DNA from: Nevskiales bacterium
GTDB taxonomy: Bacteria > Pseudomonadota > Gammaproteobacteria > Nevskiales > DATLYR01
Reading direction: 5' to 3'
Assembly (NCBI GenBank): GCA_035574475.1
Contig: DATLYR010000101.1
Span: 1-36,837 of the forward strand
Length of the DNA stretch: 36,837 nucleotides
Shown: in pieces, positions 1 through 8,447 of the stretch
Position numbering within the stretch: position 1 is the first letter of the stretch
How the letters are laid out: each line of letters opens with the position of its first letter
The notes under the pieces: model-generated
What the model was told of the DNA's origin: nothing
The model's database searches: none
Seen by the model: only the letters and a program-made list of their open reading frames with translations
Made by a program: the position numbers and the translations under genes

Positions 1-466
1 TGGAGCCGACCCCGCCGGCGGCGGCGTGGATCAGCACCGTATCGCCGGCCTTGACCGGGTAGGTACGGCGCAGCAAGTACTGGGCGGTCATGCCGGCCAG
101 CATCATGGCGGCGGCGGTCTCCTCGGCGATGCCCTCGGGCAGCTTGACCAGTCGCACCGCCGGCATCAGCCGTACCTCGGCATAGGCGCCGACCGGTCCG
201 CCGGCATAGGCCACGCGGTCGCCCGGGGACAGATCACTGACGCCCTCGCCTACCGCCTCGACCACGCCCGCGCCCTCGGAACCCAGGCCGCTCGGCAGCG
301 ACGGCAGCGGATAGAGACCGCTGCGATGGTAGGTATCGATGAAGTTCAGGCCGATCGCGGTCTGGCGCAGACGCACTTCGCCCGGGCCGGGCTCGCCCAC
401 GGCGACCTCTTCCCAGCGCAGCACCTCGGGACCGCCGTATTCGTAGATGCGGATGGCATAGGGCAT
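1..466 (-). CDS. qor: NADPH:quinone oxidoreductase, N-terminal part (runs off the left edge)
   Basis: The frame is open from an ATG at 466 to the window edge, giving about 155 N-terminal residues of a family of about 325. It begins MPYAIRIYEYGGPEVLRWEE, typical of zinc-free quinone oxidoreductases in the medium-chain dehydrogenase superfamily, which reduce quinones with NADPH in the cytosol. The GroES-like domain contains GSEGAGVV, and the visible part ends in AAAGGVGS, the start of the NADPH-binding Rossmann fold. A GAGGAGA ribosome site lies just before the ATG, and a TATACT box sits at 505-510 on the minus strand. It follows the tpa remnant on the same strand but has no evident link to taurine metabolism. 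The family call is firm; substrate is unknown. Confidence 0.9.
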   Translation of the reverse strand, partial: MPYAIRIYEYGGPEVLRWEEVAVGEPGPGEVRLRQTAIGLNFIDTYHRSGLYPLPSLPSGLGSEGAGVVEAVGEGVSDLSPGDRVAYAGGPVGAYAEVRLMPAVRLVKLPEGIAEETAAAMMLAGMTAQYLLRRTYPVKAGDTVLIHAAAGGVGS

Positions 467-637
467 GTTCTCTCCTCGCTATCGGGAATTGCGCAATCGA
501 GGGGAGTATAGCCGCGCGCTCCGCTGCCGGATGCAGGAACGCGCGCGCTCGGCCGCCAGTGCGCCCCGCTCGCGGGGATGCAGAGCGGCAGCAGGAGCAG
601 AATGCGCAATACCTGCAAGAGCCGTTTCATGCTGGCC

Positions 638-1068
638 TCACAGACGGCTCAGCACATCGCGCAAGATGCTGCACAGCTCGTCGATGTGCTGCTTCTCGGC
701 GATCAGCGCCGGGGCGATGATGCCGGCGTCACCGGTGGTCTTGATGTGCAGGCCGGCGTCGAACAAGCGCTTCTGCACCTCGTGGCCGCGCCGTCCCGGC
801 ACACCGTCGCAGAGCAGGTCGATGCCGGCCAGCATGCCGTAGCCGCGGATATCGCTCACCAGCGGCAAGTCGCGCAGTTCGAACAGGCTGTCGAGGAAAT
901 AGCCGGACATCGCCGCGGCACGCTCGAACAGCTGCTCGCGCTGGTACCGGTATGGCTCCAGTAGTACATACCCTCGGCCCGCACCACCAGGCGCGGATCG
1001 GCCTTGAAGGCGCGGTTGCCGGTAAACGGCATCCAGTGATAGCTGAGGTCGATAGCGGTCACAGACAT
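638..1068 (-). pseudogene. tpa: Taurine:pyruvate aminotransferase remnant with large internal deletion
   Basis: The ATG at 1068 opens 37 residues (MSVTAIDLSYHWMPFTGNRA and on to GMYYW) matching the start of class III omega-amino-acid:pyruvate aminotransferases. From about 957 the homology jumps to another frame, reading REQLFERAAAMSGYFLDSLF and on through SDIRGYGMLAGIDLL to the genuine C-terminus ILRDVLSRL. About 300 central residues, including the PLP-lysine region, are missing and the two ends are out of frame, so no active enzyme can be made. The naming as tpa rests on context: it is divergent from a MocR-type regulator of the TauR kind and lies in a cluster with xsc and pta. Another omega-transaminase of the same family is possible. 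Confidence 0.85.
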
Positions 1069-1288
1069 CGTCGTCAGTCCTCCGGCAGGATGAGGAACAT
1101 TGGCCGCTGACACGCTCGCCCGGGCGAAGCCACAGCCGCCAAACTGACCGAAACGTAGTCTCCGGCCGCAGGCGCTGTTAGAGCCAGTGCGCGCCATTCG
1201 ATGAGACCAGATCGCCCCCAGACTCTGCTAAGCTTGGGCTTGACTCCTCCGCTCCCGTCTCTGTTCCTCATCGAGGAGCCCCGCGTCA

Positions 1289-2779
1289 ATGAAGCCCCGC
1301 GTCGACGACGTCATGTGGCAGCGGCTGTTCAGCCGCTACAGCCACGCTCACACCACCCTGCAGCAACGGATTCGCGAAACCCTGGTGGCGGCCATCCTCG
1401 ACGGTCATCTGCGGCCCGATACCGCCCTGCCCTCCTGCCGCGAACTCGCCCGCCACCTCGGCGTCGCCCGCAGCACCGTGGTGCTGGCCTACCAGCATCT
1501 GGTCGACGAAGGCTTTCTGATCGCCCGGGAGCGCAGCGGCTATTACATCAACCGCGAGATTCTGATCGGCCGCGTGCACCACGATCCCGATCTCCATCCC
1601 ACCCTGGCAGACCAGCCGGCCTGGAGCGAGCGGCTGCGCATCCATCCCTCGGCCCAGCGCAACATCGTCAAGCCGCGCGACTGGAAGCGCCACCCCTATC
1701 CCTTCATCTACGGCCAGCTCGACCCCGAGCTGTTCCCCATCGCCGAGTGGCGCGAGTGCTGCCGTCAGGCGCTCAGCGTGGCCGAGATCCGCGCCTGGGC
1801 CACCGACAGCATCGACCGCGACGACAGCCTGCTGCTCGAGCAGATCCAGACCCGCCTGCTGCCGCGCCGCGGCGTGTTCGCCACCGCCGAGGAGATCCTC
1901 ATCACCCTGGGGGCGCAGCACGCCCTGTACTTGCTGGCTCAGTTGCTGATCGGTCCCGGCGACACGCTGGGCATGGAGGAGCCGGGCTATCCGGACGCGC
2001 GCAACATCTTCGCCCTGTGCACCGACCGGCTGCGCCCCATCCCGGTCGACGACGATGGGCTGGTGGTAGACGAGCGGCTGAGCGGTTGTGCCTACGTCTA
2101 CGTCACGCCCAGCCATCAGTCGCCGACCACCGTCACCATGCCGCTGGCGCGCCGCGAGGCCCTGCTGGCGCGGGCGATACGCGACGATTTCGTCCTCATC
2201 GAGGACGACTACGAGAGCGAGATCAATTTCGTGGGCGAGCCGTGCCCGGCCCTGAAGAGCCTGGACACCGCCAATCGCGTGATCTACGTGGGCAGCCTGT
2301 CGAAGACCCTGGCTCCGGGACTGCGCCTTGGCTTCATGGTCGGGCCGTCGGACCTGATCCGCGAGGCACGGGCGCTGCGGCGGCTGATGCTGCGCCATCC
2401 ACCGGCCAACAACGAGCGCGCGGTGGCGTTGTTCCTGGCCATGGGCTACCACGATGCGTTGCTGCGCCATCTCGGCGCCGCCTACAAAGTGCGCTGGGAG
2501 GCGATGGGCGCGGCGCTCAACCGCCATCTGCCGGATTCGGCGCGGATGCCGAGCTTCGGCGGCACCGCCTACTGGGTGCGCGGCCCCGCGGCGCTGGATG
2601 CCCGGGTGCTGCAGGCGGCGGCCTACGAGCGCGGCATCATCATCGAAGCCGGCGATATCAACTTCATGGCCAGCGACCCGCCGCGCAACTTCTTCCGTCT
2701 GGGTTTTTCCTCCATCCCCACCGAGCGCATCGAGCCCGGCATCCGCTTGCTCGCCGAGCTGATCTACCGGCTGGCCTGA
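1289..2779 (+). CDS. tauR: MocR/GabR-type regulator, probable taurine regulator TauR
   Basis: This 496-residue protein has the MocR architecture: an N-terminal GntR winged helix (about residues 15-85, with LPSCRELARHLGVARSTVVL) and a C-terminal class I aminotransferase fold used as effector sensor. The PLP lysine is visible as K339 in GSLSKTLAPGLRLGF, after EDDYESEIN. The ATG at 1289 is preceded by GAGGAG at 1273-1278. In Rhodobacter a protein of this class, TauR, activates tpa and xsc. Here it is divergent from the tpa remnant across a 220-bp intergenic region, so its original target is gone and tauX, xsc or pta are likely remaining targets. Its end overlaps the convergent IclR gene by 16 bp. 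Confidence 0.85.
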   Translation: MKPRVDDVMWQRLFSRYSHAHTTLQQRIRETLVAAILDGHLRPDTALPSCRELARHLGVARSTVVLAYQHLVDEGFLIARERSGYYINREILIGRVHHDPDLHPTLADQPAWSERLRIHPSAQRNIVKPRDWKRHPYPFIYGQLDPELFPIAEWRECCRQALSVAEIRAWATDSIDRDDSLLLEQIQTRLLPRRGVFATAEEILITLGAQHALYLLAQLLIGPGDTLGMEEPGYPDARNIFALCTDRLRPIPVDDDGLVVDERLSGCAYVYVTPSHQSPTTVTMPLARREALLARAIRDDFVLIEDDYESEINFVGEPCPALKSLDTANRVIYVGSLSKTLAPGLRLGFMVGPSDLIREARALRRLMLRHPPANNERAVALFLAMGYHDALLRHLGAAYKVRWEAMGAALNRHLPDSARMPSFGGTAYWVRGPAALDARVLQAAAYERGIIIEAGDINFMASDPPRNFFRLGFSSIPTERIEPGIRLLAELIYRLA

Positions 2780-3612
2780 GTGCGCTTGGCGTGCGGGGTG
2801 CCGCTTTCGTCGCCGGTGATGCTTTCCGCTTCGATTGCGGCCAGAGCATCGGCAGCACGACGCAGGGCCGGCAAGTACTGCAGCGCTTTCTCTCGCGTCA
2901 TGCGTATGATCGGGCCCTGGATCGCTATGCCCATATTCGAGCGCCCGCTCGGCGACGGGACCAGAACCGCGATGCACAACAGACCGGGTAGGAACTCCTC
3001 GTCGTCGATACTGTAGCCAGCGGCCCGTACGCGCTCGATCTCGGCTTCGAGCTGGGCGAGGTCGGTCAGGGTATTCTGGGTGTAGCGCTCGAGCGGTGCA
3101 TGCGCCAGCAACCGGCGCCGCTGGGCCGGGGTCATCTGCGCCAGGAAGAGCTTGCCGCTTGCCGAACAATGCGCCGGCACGCGCGACCCCGGGTGCAGAT
3201 AGAAGCGCAGCGGTGCGGCCGTTTCGACGCGATCGAGATACAGCACCTCGCTGCCGGAAAAGGCGGTGATATTGCAGCTCTCCCCCACCTCCTCCACGAG
3301 CTGGCGCAACACAATGTGCCGAGCGCCGTGCACGGTGTTGTTCAACAGCAAGTTTTCGGCCAGACGGTGCAGCCGCACACCGGTGCTGTAATGCCGCCCG
3401 TCCCCGTCCCGTTGCAGCATCCCCGCCGCCTCCAACTGCTGCAGCATGCGGTGGAGCGTCGGCTTGGGCAGCCCCGTCTCCTCCACCAGCCCCTGCAGGG
3501 ACACGAGCTGGTCCTTCTCGGCGATCACCTCTAGCAGCGCAAACAGGCGCATCGTCGGCGTATCGCCATCGATCTTTGGCACTTCAGTCTTCATCACGCG
3601 AGTCAAAGCCAT
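2764..3612 (-). CDS. IclR-family transcriptional regulator
   Basis: A 282-residue protein with an N-terminal IclR winged helix-turn-helix (about residues 20-85, containing LQGLVEETGLPKPTLHRMLQ) followed by the IclR effector-binding domain (about 90-260, including CNITAFSGSEVLYLDRVE and RVPAHCSASGKLFLA). IclR proteins bind small metabolites and act on short inverted repeats. The gene is divergent from pta, with about 150 bp between starts. Operator-like sequences occur there and upstream of xsc, so it is the best candidate controller of xsc and pta. Translation may start at 3612 or at the ATG at 3594. IclR-type regulators also occur in other sulfonate pathways, but the ligand here is unknown. 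Confidence 0.85.
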   Translation of the reverse strand: MALTRVMKTEVPKIDGDTPTMRLFALLEVIAEKDQLVSLQGLVEETGLPKPTLHRMLQQLEAAGMLQRDGDGRHYSTGVRLHRLAENLLLNNTVHGARHIVLRQLVEEVGESCNITAFSGSEVLYLDRVETAAPLRFYLHPGSRVPAHCSASGKLFLAQMTPAQRRRLLAHAPLERYTQNTLTDLAQLEAEIERVRAAGYSIDDEEFLPGLLCIAVLVPSPSGRSNMGIAIQGPIIRMTREKALQYLPALRRAADALAAIEAESITGDESGTPHAKRTQASR

Positions 3613-3676
3613 GGCAGTCCAGTCCCGTTACGTTTCTTAAAAGAGTACAAATCGTATCGCTTTTCGAAATTTTACA

Positions 3677-3705
3677 TTGACACGCGACAAACTTCCACCT
3701 AAAGT
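3677..3705 (+). promoter_or_regulatory. Sigma-70 promoter of pta
   Basis: A consensus -35 TTGACA (3677-3682) and -10 TAAAGT (3700-3705) are separated by 17 bp, with the predicted start near 3712. It has the same geometry relative to the downstream operator as the xsc promoter. Confidence 0.65.
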
Positions 3706-3720
3706 CTCATCGTATTTCGT

Positions 3721-3750
3721 TTATCGGAACTAAAAGTACCATTTTTTTAA
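3721..3750 (+). promoter_or_regulatory. Putative IclR-type operator at pta
   Basis: TTATCGGAAC (3721-3730) is shared exactly with the xsc leader. The core GGAAC-N5-GTACC (3726-3740) is a near-perfect inverted repeat followed by a T run. It lies just downstream of the predicted transcription start, a position that suits repression. A related string, GTACTCTTTTAAGAAAC, occurs on the minus strand at 3632-3648 in front of the IclR gene, suggesting autoregulation. Confidence 0.5.
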
Positions 3751-3762
3751 AAGAACCCCATC

Positions 3763-4779
3763 ATGAAAGCGATCAACCGCATCATCGACCGGGCCCGGGC
3801 CCAGCCCGGCAGGATTGTGCTGTGCGAAGGCGAGGATCCGCGCATCTTGCAGGCGGCGCTGCGGGCGACCCGCGAGGGTACCGCCAAGATCATCCTGGTC
3901 GGTAATCGGGCAAAAATCGAACACGCCGCCGACACCAACGCGATCAGTCTGGCCGATATGGAAATCATCGATCCGGCCGACTCGCCCCTGATCCCGACCT
4001 TTGCCGAAGAGCTGTTCGCGCTGCGCCGGAAAAAGGGGATGACCCTGGAGCAGGCGCAGCAGGAAGTCTTGAAACCGCTGTGTTTCGCCAACCTGATGGT
4101 ACGCCTCGGCCACGCCGACGGCTCGGTCGCCGGTGCGGTTCACACCACGGCCGATGTGGTACGCAATGCCATCCAGATCATCGGCGTCGATCCGGCCTGC
4201 AAGCTCGTGTCGAGCTTCTTCTTGATGATGCTGTGCCAGCCCTTCCATACGCTCAAGGGCGGGCTGATATTCTCGGACTGCGGCCTGGTGGTCGACCCGA
4301 ACGCGGAGGAGTTGGCCGACATCGCGATGGCCGCTGCCGACAGCGCGCGCAGCCTGCTGGCGGAAGAGCCCCGGGTGGCGATGCTGTCCTTCTCCACCAG
4401 TGGCAGCGCCAAGCATGCCGCCGTGGACAAGGTGGTGAACGCGACCCACATCGTCAAAGCCCAGCGCCCGGGCCTCGCCATCGACGGCGATGTGCAGCTC
4501 GATGCCGCGATCGTGGCCGAAATCGCCAACCGCAAACTGCCCGACTCGCAGGTCAAGGGCAAGGCCAACGTGCTGATCTTCCCCAACCTCGCGGCCGGTA
4601 ACATCGGCTACAAGCTTGCCGAGCGCGTCGGCGGCGCGGTGGCGATCGGCCCGCTGCTGCAGGGTCTGGCGAAGCCGGCCAACGACCTGTCGCGGGGCTG
4701 CAGCGCGGAAGACATCTTCCATGTGATCGCGGTGACCGTGGTGCAGGCGCAGATGGCCGCTGCCAAGGCGCACGGGTAA
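3763..4779 (+). CDS. pta: Phosphate acetyltransferase
   Basis: A 338-residue single-domain phosphotransacetylase that converts acetyl phosphate plus CoA to acetyl-CoA and phosphate. It begins MKAINRIIDRARAQPGRIVL with CEGEDPRIL, the usual N-terminus of the PTA/PTB family, and carries SFSTSGSAKH and VLIFPNLAAGNIGYKL, conserved near the active site. It lacks the N-terminal extensions of long enterobacterial Pta and matches the short form found in sulfonate clusters. In this pathway it takes the acetyl phosphate released by Xsc into central carbon metabolism. It has its own promoter and operator and is separated from xsc by tauE and cobTS, which is unusual because xsc and pta are often adjacent. 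Confidence 0.93.
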   Translation: MKAINRIIDRARAQPGRIVLCEGEDPRILQAALRATREGTAKIILVGNRAKIEHAADTNAISLADMEIIDPADSPLIPTFAEELFALRRKKGMTLEQAQQEVLKPLCFANLMVRLGHADGSVAGAVHTTADVVRNAIQIIGVDPACKLVSSFFLMMLCQPFHTLKGGLIFSDCGLVVDPNAEELADIAMAAADSARSLLAEEPRVAMLSFSTSGSAKHAAVDKVVNATHIVKAQRPGLAIDGDVQLDAAIVAEIANRKLPDSQVKGKANVLIFPNLAAGNIGYKLAERVGGAVAIGPLLQGLAKPANDLSRGCSAEDIFHVIAVTVVQAQMAAAKAHG

Positions 4780-4804
4780 GCGCCATGCGCAGCCGCGCTT
4801 GGCC

Positions 4805-5566
4805 ATGAGCATCGACAGCCTGCTTGCGCTGCTGGCGATCGTCGCCGTCGGCACCTACTTCCAGACGGTGACCGGGTTCGGGCTGGGCATGATCGTGATG
4901 GGTGCGACGAGCGGCTTCGCGCTGGCACCGGTCAGCGTGGCCGCGGCCGTCGTGAGCCTGGTCACCCTGGTGAACAGCGCGGTCGCGCTCCCGGGCAAGC
5001 TGCACCATATCGACTGGCGCGCGGCGCGTGCGGTACTGGTGGGCGTCGGGCCGGCGATCATCGCCGGTGTGCTGCTGCTCGATTACCTGAGCAGCGTCAC
5101 CGCACGTCTGCTGCAGTTCCTGCTCGGTGCTGCAATCATCTACAGCGGCGTTGTCTTTGCCCGGCGCCCGGCCCAGTTGCCTGAACGTTCATCCGACCGC
5201 AGCTTCTTCATCAGCGGCTTCGCCTCCGGCCTCTTCGGCGGCCTCTTCGGTATGGCCGGCCCACCGGTGATCTTCCATTTCTACCGCCAGCCGCTGGAGC
5301 TGGTTGCGATTCGCAACATGCTGCTGCTCGTGTTCGCCTTCACCTCGGGCAGCCGCACGCTCTTCATCGCCGCCCAGGGCAGACTGGATAGCGAAATCTG
5401 GCTGCTGACAGCCTGCGCCGTGCCGCTCGTCGCACTCGCGACCGTGCTCGGCCGACGCTACCCGCCGCCCTTTGCGCCGCAGGCGATGCGCCGCGTCGCC
5501 TGCGCCGCGTTGCTCGTCATCGGGGCCTCTCTGGTGATGTCGGCTCTCACCTTTACCGGCGGCTAA
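4805..5566 (+). CDS. tauE: TauE/SafE-family sulfite exporter
   Basis: A protein of about 253 residues, strongly hydrophobic with about eight predicted membrane segments. Two family repeats are visible: TVTGFGLGMIVMG near the N-terminus and SGFASGLFGGLFGMAGPP in the middle. TauE/SafE permeases export sulfite, sulfoacetate or related anions across the inner membrane, so this protein probably removes the sulfite made by Xsc. The start may be ATG 4805 or the in-frame TTG at 4799; neither has a strong ribosome site. It follows pta by about 25 bp and is likely cotranscribed. Its stop codon overlaps that of the convergent cobT gene by 4 bp. Confidence 0.85.
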   Translation: MSIDSLLALLAIVAVGTYFQTVTGFGLGMIVMGATSGFALAPVSVAAAVVSLVTLVNSAVALPGKLHHIDWRAARAVLVGVGPAIIAGVLLLDYLSSVTARLLQFLLGAAIIYSGVVFARRPAQLPERSSDRSFFISGFASGLFGGLFGMAGPPVIFHFYRQPLELVAIRNMLLLVFAFTSGSRTLFIAAQGRLDSEIWLLTACAVPLVALATVLGRRYPPPFAPQAMRRVACAALLVIGASLVMSALTFTGG

Positions 5567-7380
5567 TATCGGCTTGCTTTAGCCCGCTCCCGGAGGGAGA
5601 GGGGATGCGCACTCCCCCTCCCCTTCGCCCCGCGAGACAAATCCGCCGGCGCGGCTTTGGACGCCCGCTCGTGACCGATCAAGCGAACGAGCTCGAAGAA
5701 CAGTTCGTTGTCGAGCGCGCGCGACAGGTCGGTCGCGAGGCGGCGCCGATAGAAGGGGCTCAGATCGAGGCCGACGCCGAGGCCGAGGATCTCCACATCG
5801 CGCTGCAATTCGTGCCGCGCCACCACCGCCTTGAGGTGGTTGTCAAGATAGTAGGCATCGTTGGCGAGAGTGGTGGCGCTGTCCATCGGACAACCGTCGG
5901 AGATCACGATCAGGATGCGCCTGTCGGCGCTGTGCCCGAGCATGCGGTTGCAGGCCCACTCGACCGCCTCGCCGTCTATGCCCTCGCGAAACAGATCGAC
6001 CTTGAGCAGCGCGGCGATGTCGGTGCGCGCACGCCGCCAGCTGCGCCCGGCCTCCTTGAACACCATGTGACAGACCTCATTGAGCCGGCCGGGATACTTC
6101 GGCCGGCCGCGGGCGAGCCACTCGCGTTGCGCGCGACCACCATTCCAGGCACCGGTGGTGAAGCCCAGGATTTCGGTCGTCACCCCGGCCAGCTCGAGCG
6201 CCCGGACCAGGATATCGACCATCACCGTGACCGGTTCGATATACTCCTTCATGGAGCCCGAGCAATCGACGAGCAACGTCACCAGGCAGTTCGCCTTCGG
6301 CCGGTAGCGCTCGATGCGAAACAGCCGGCGCTCGGCGGGCGAACTGATCAGCTGCGCCAGACGGCGGCCATCGACATAGCCTTCTTCCTCGCCGAAGCGC
6401 CAGCCATCGCGCTGCGGCACGGTCAGGATGGCGGCCAACATACGCGCCAGCCGGGCGATGTTGATGCCCTGGCCGGCGACGCGCCGATCGATGCGCTCAC
6501 GGTATTCCTGCAACAGCGCCTTACGCACCAGCGCGCTCGCCTGCACTTCCCGATCGTAACGGGTGGTAAACACCCGGTAGCCGTCCCCGCTCGCCGCAAA
6601 CACCTTGCTGTCGCCAGTGGTCGCGGCGGCGATGCCGTCCCCCTCCTCCCGATCGAAATCGAGCAGCAACGAGAACGCGTGGCGGGCCTCGGCGTCGCTC
6701 CGCTCGCCGGACTCGGCGCCATCCTGCTCGGCATTGGCCGAGCGGATCATGGCGCCGACGCTGCGCGCAATGGCGAGCGCATGGGGCGCGAACGCGGCCT
6801 GATCGTTGCGTTGGCGGCGCATACCGGCCAGCGCAGCGCCGAGCACCGGCACGATGGCAGCGCGCGTCGCCTCGATCAGATCCTCGGTATCTGCGAGCAC
6901 CGCCTGCCCCGTCAGGCGCGACCAGCAGATCTGGGCCACGGTGTAGAGCAGGATGCCGAGTGCGCTCTCGGTGAGGCCTGAGCGGTAAAACGCGCGCGAC
7001 CATTCCTCGAAGCGATGGCGCAGGTTGTGCGCCATGCCCGGCATTTGCGCAGGCACCAGCGTTTCTACGCGTAATTGCTCGAGCAGCTCGAAGATCAGCC
7101 GTTCCACCGGCTCCGCGGGGCAGAGTCGCCGATGCAGTTCCGCATCCGAATGCTGCAGCCGCAACGCCATACCGTCGGTGACGGCACGGCAGGCGCCGAA
7201 GTCATCGCCGTCGGGGTCGGTGCGCAGGTGCGGCGCCGCCACCGGCAGCGGCCGCGTGCCGCAATACAGCCGCCGGCCGCGGTAGTGCAGAGCGGGCTCG
7301 CCGGTGAGCGCGCGGATCGCGGCGGCGCACAACTCCTCGACTTTCTGCTGGCGCTGCGCCTTCTGCTGCGGCGTGAGCAC
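5563..7380 (-). CDS. cobT: Cobaltochelatase CobT-like protein with VWA domain
   Basis: About 605 residues. The N-terminal part is CobT-specific (FEEWSRAFYRSGLTESALGI). The C-terminal third is a von Willebrand A domain with MIDAS residues in DCSGSM (372-377) and ISDGCPMDSATT, then EILGLGVGLDLSPFYRR as in true CobT. CobT and CobS form the AAA+ motor of aerobic cobaltochelatase, which inserts cobalt into hydrogenobyrinate diamide together with CobN. The GTG start at 7380 overlaps the cobS stop (TAGTG), implying translational coupling. The long acidic linker of classical CobT is short here. The last 20 or so residues (GRGSAHPLSLRERAKASRY) look like a translated intergenic palindromic repeat. No cobN or other B12 gene is in the window. 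Confidence 0.85.
   Translation of the reverse strand: MLTPQQKAQRQQKVEELCAAAIRALTGEPALHYRGRRLYCGTRPLPVAAPHLRTDPDGDDFGACRAVTDGMALRLQHSDAELHRRLCPAEPVERLIFELLEQLRVETLVPAQMPGMAHNLRHRFEEWSRAFYRSGLTESALGILLYTVAQICWSRLTGQAVLADTEDLIEATRAAIVPVLGAALAGMRRQRNDQAAFAPHALAIARSVGAMIRSANAEQDGAESGERSDAEARHAFSLLLDFDREEGDGIAAATTGDSKVFAASGDGYRVFTTRYDREVQASALVRKALLQEYRERIDRRVAGQGINIARLARMLAAILTVPQRDGWRFGEEEGYVDGRRLAQLISSPAERRLFRIERYRPKANCLVTLLVDCSGSMKEYIEPVTVMVDILVRALELAGVTTEILGFTTGAWNGGRAQREWLARGRPKYPGRLNEVCHMVFKEAGRSWRRARTDIAALLKVDLFREGIDGEAVEWACNRMLGHSADRRILIVISDGCPMDSATTLANDAYYLDNHLKAVVARHELQRDVEILGLGVGLDLSPFYRRRLATDLSRALDNELFFELVRLIGHERASKAAPADLSRGAKGRGSAHPLSLRERAKASRY
5583..5635. repeat. GC-rich palindromic repeat at the end of cobT
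   Basis: The stretch contains GGGAGAGGGG and CCCCCTCCCC facing each other across a short loop. It resembles the CCCTCTCCC-type hairpin found after xsc at 10461-10484. It encodes the C-terminal tail of cobT, so it probably inserted at the 3' end of that gene and extended the frame. Confidence 0.45.
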
Positions 7381-8375
7381 TACCGGCCTCCCGGAGCAGC
7401 GGCGGCGGATTCGCGCATCCACGATTCCTCCAGCTCCTGAGCGAAGCAGCGCTGGTAGTACTCGGCGACGATCGGCCGCTCCACCTCGTCGCACTTGTTG
7501 AGGAAGGAAAGCCGGAAGGCGAGCGCCGGATCGCGGAAGATCTCGCAGTTCTCCGCCCAGGTGATCACGGTACGCGGCGACATCAGCGTGGAGAGGTCGC
7601 CTGCGGCAAAGCCCTTTCGCGTGAGCTCGGCAAGCGCGACCATGGATTCGATCAGCCTGCGGCCCTTCTCGGTGTTCTTCTCCGGCACGCGCGCCAGCAC
7701 GATCGCCACCTCCTCGTCCCGCGGCAGGTAGTTCAGCGTCGCCACGATGTTCCAGCGATCGATCTGCGCATGATTCAGCACCTGGGTGCCGTGGTACATG
7801 CCGGACAGGTTGCCCAGCCCGACGGTGTTCGAGGTGGCAAACAGACGGAAATAGGGATGCGGGCGGATCACGCGGTTCTGATCGAGCAGGGTGAACTTGC
7901 CGTCGCGCTCGAGGATGCGCTGGATCACGAACATCACATCGGGGCGGCCGGCGTCGTATTCGTCGAAGATCAGCGCCACCGGCCGCTGCAGCGCCCAGGG
8001 CACGATGCCTTCCTGAAACTCCGTCACCTGCAGGCCATCGCGCACCACGATCGTGTCCTTGCCCACCAGATCCAGCCGGCTGATGTGACCATCGAGATTG
8101 ACCCGCACGCAGGGCCAGTTCAGGCGTGCCGCCACCTGCTCGATATGGGTCGATTTGCCGGTGCCGTGCAGCCCCTGGACCATCACCCGGCGATCGCGCG
8201 TGAAGCCGGCCAGGATCGCCAGCGTCACATCAGGGTTGAAGCGGTAGGCCTCGTCGATCTCGGGCACATGGTCGTTGCGCTCGGAGAACGCCGGCACCTT
8301 GAGCTCGGTGTCGATACCGAACAGCTCGCGCACCGAAACCATGCGCTCGGGTTTGCTCAACAAGATTTCCGTCAC
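7380..8375 (-). CDS. cobS: Cobaltochelatase CobS-like AAA+ ATPase
   Basis: A 331-residue AAA+ ATPase very close to alphaproteobacterial CobS. It has the N-terminal FGIDTELKVPAFSERNDHVP, Walker A GLHGTGKST (68-76), Walker B VALIFDEYD (133-141), sensor LFATSNTVGLG and the CobS-typical SPRTVITWAENCEIF and FLNKCDEVERPIVAEYYQRC. CobS hydrolyses ATP to drive metal insertion by CobN, with CobT as partner. The start is a GTG at 8375 preceded by GGAGGAGA; an internal ATG at 8342 (MVSVRELFGI) is an alternative. It is divergent from xsc, and its -35 overlaps an operator-like site. The placement between tauE and xsc is unexpected for a B12 gene. Confidence 0.88.
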   Translation of the reverse strand: MTEILLSKPERMVSVRELFGIDTELKVPAFSERNDHVPEIDEAYRFNPDVTLAILAGFTRDRRVMVQGLHGTGKSTHIEQVAARLNWPCVRVNLDGHISRLDLVGKDTIVVRDGLQVTEFQEGIVPWALQRPVALIFDEYDAGRPDVMFVIQRILERDGKFTLLDQNRVIRPHPYFRLFATSNTVGLGNLSGMYHGTQVLNHAQIDRWNIVATLNYLPRDEEVAIVLARVPEKNTEKGRRLIESMVALAELTRKGFAAGDLSTLMSPRTVITWAENCEIFRDPALAFRLSFLNKCDEVERPIVAEYYQRCFAQELEESWMRESAAAAPGGR

Positions 8376-8412
8376 GCCCGTCTCCTCCGGTCGTTCTGCT
8401 CAAGGGGCAGGC

Positions 8413-8428
8413 CTGGCCGCGCGGCCAG
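8413..8428. repeat. Perfect 16-bp palindrome in the cobS leader
   Basis: CTGGCCGCGCGGCCAG is perfectly self-complementary and lies between the predicted cobS promoter and its GTG start. It could be a hairpin in the leader RNA or a protein-binding site; function is unknown. Confidence 0.35.
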
Positions 8429-8447
8429 AGACTTTCACTGGTACCCG

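Noticed and set aside
346-630. Short minus-strand frame starting MKRLLQVLRILLLLPLCIPA, resembling a signal peptide
   Set aside because: It runs into the qor gene in another frame and has no domain after the hydrophobic start. It may be a relic behind the tpa remnant but cannot be supported as a gene.
1201-3169. Very long open frames on both strands (about 600 residues each) across tauR and the IclR gene
   Set aside because: They are Arg/Pro/Ala- or Gln/His/Asp-rich mirror translations of GC-rich genes without any family motif, and the real genes in this stretch are unambiguous.
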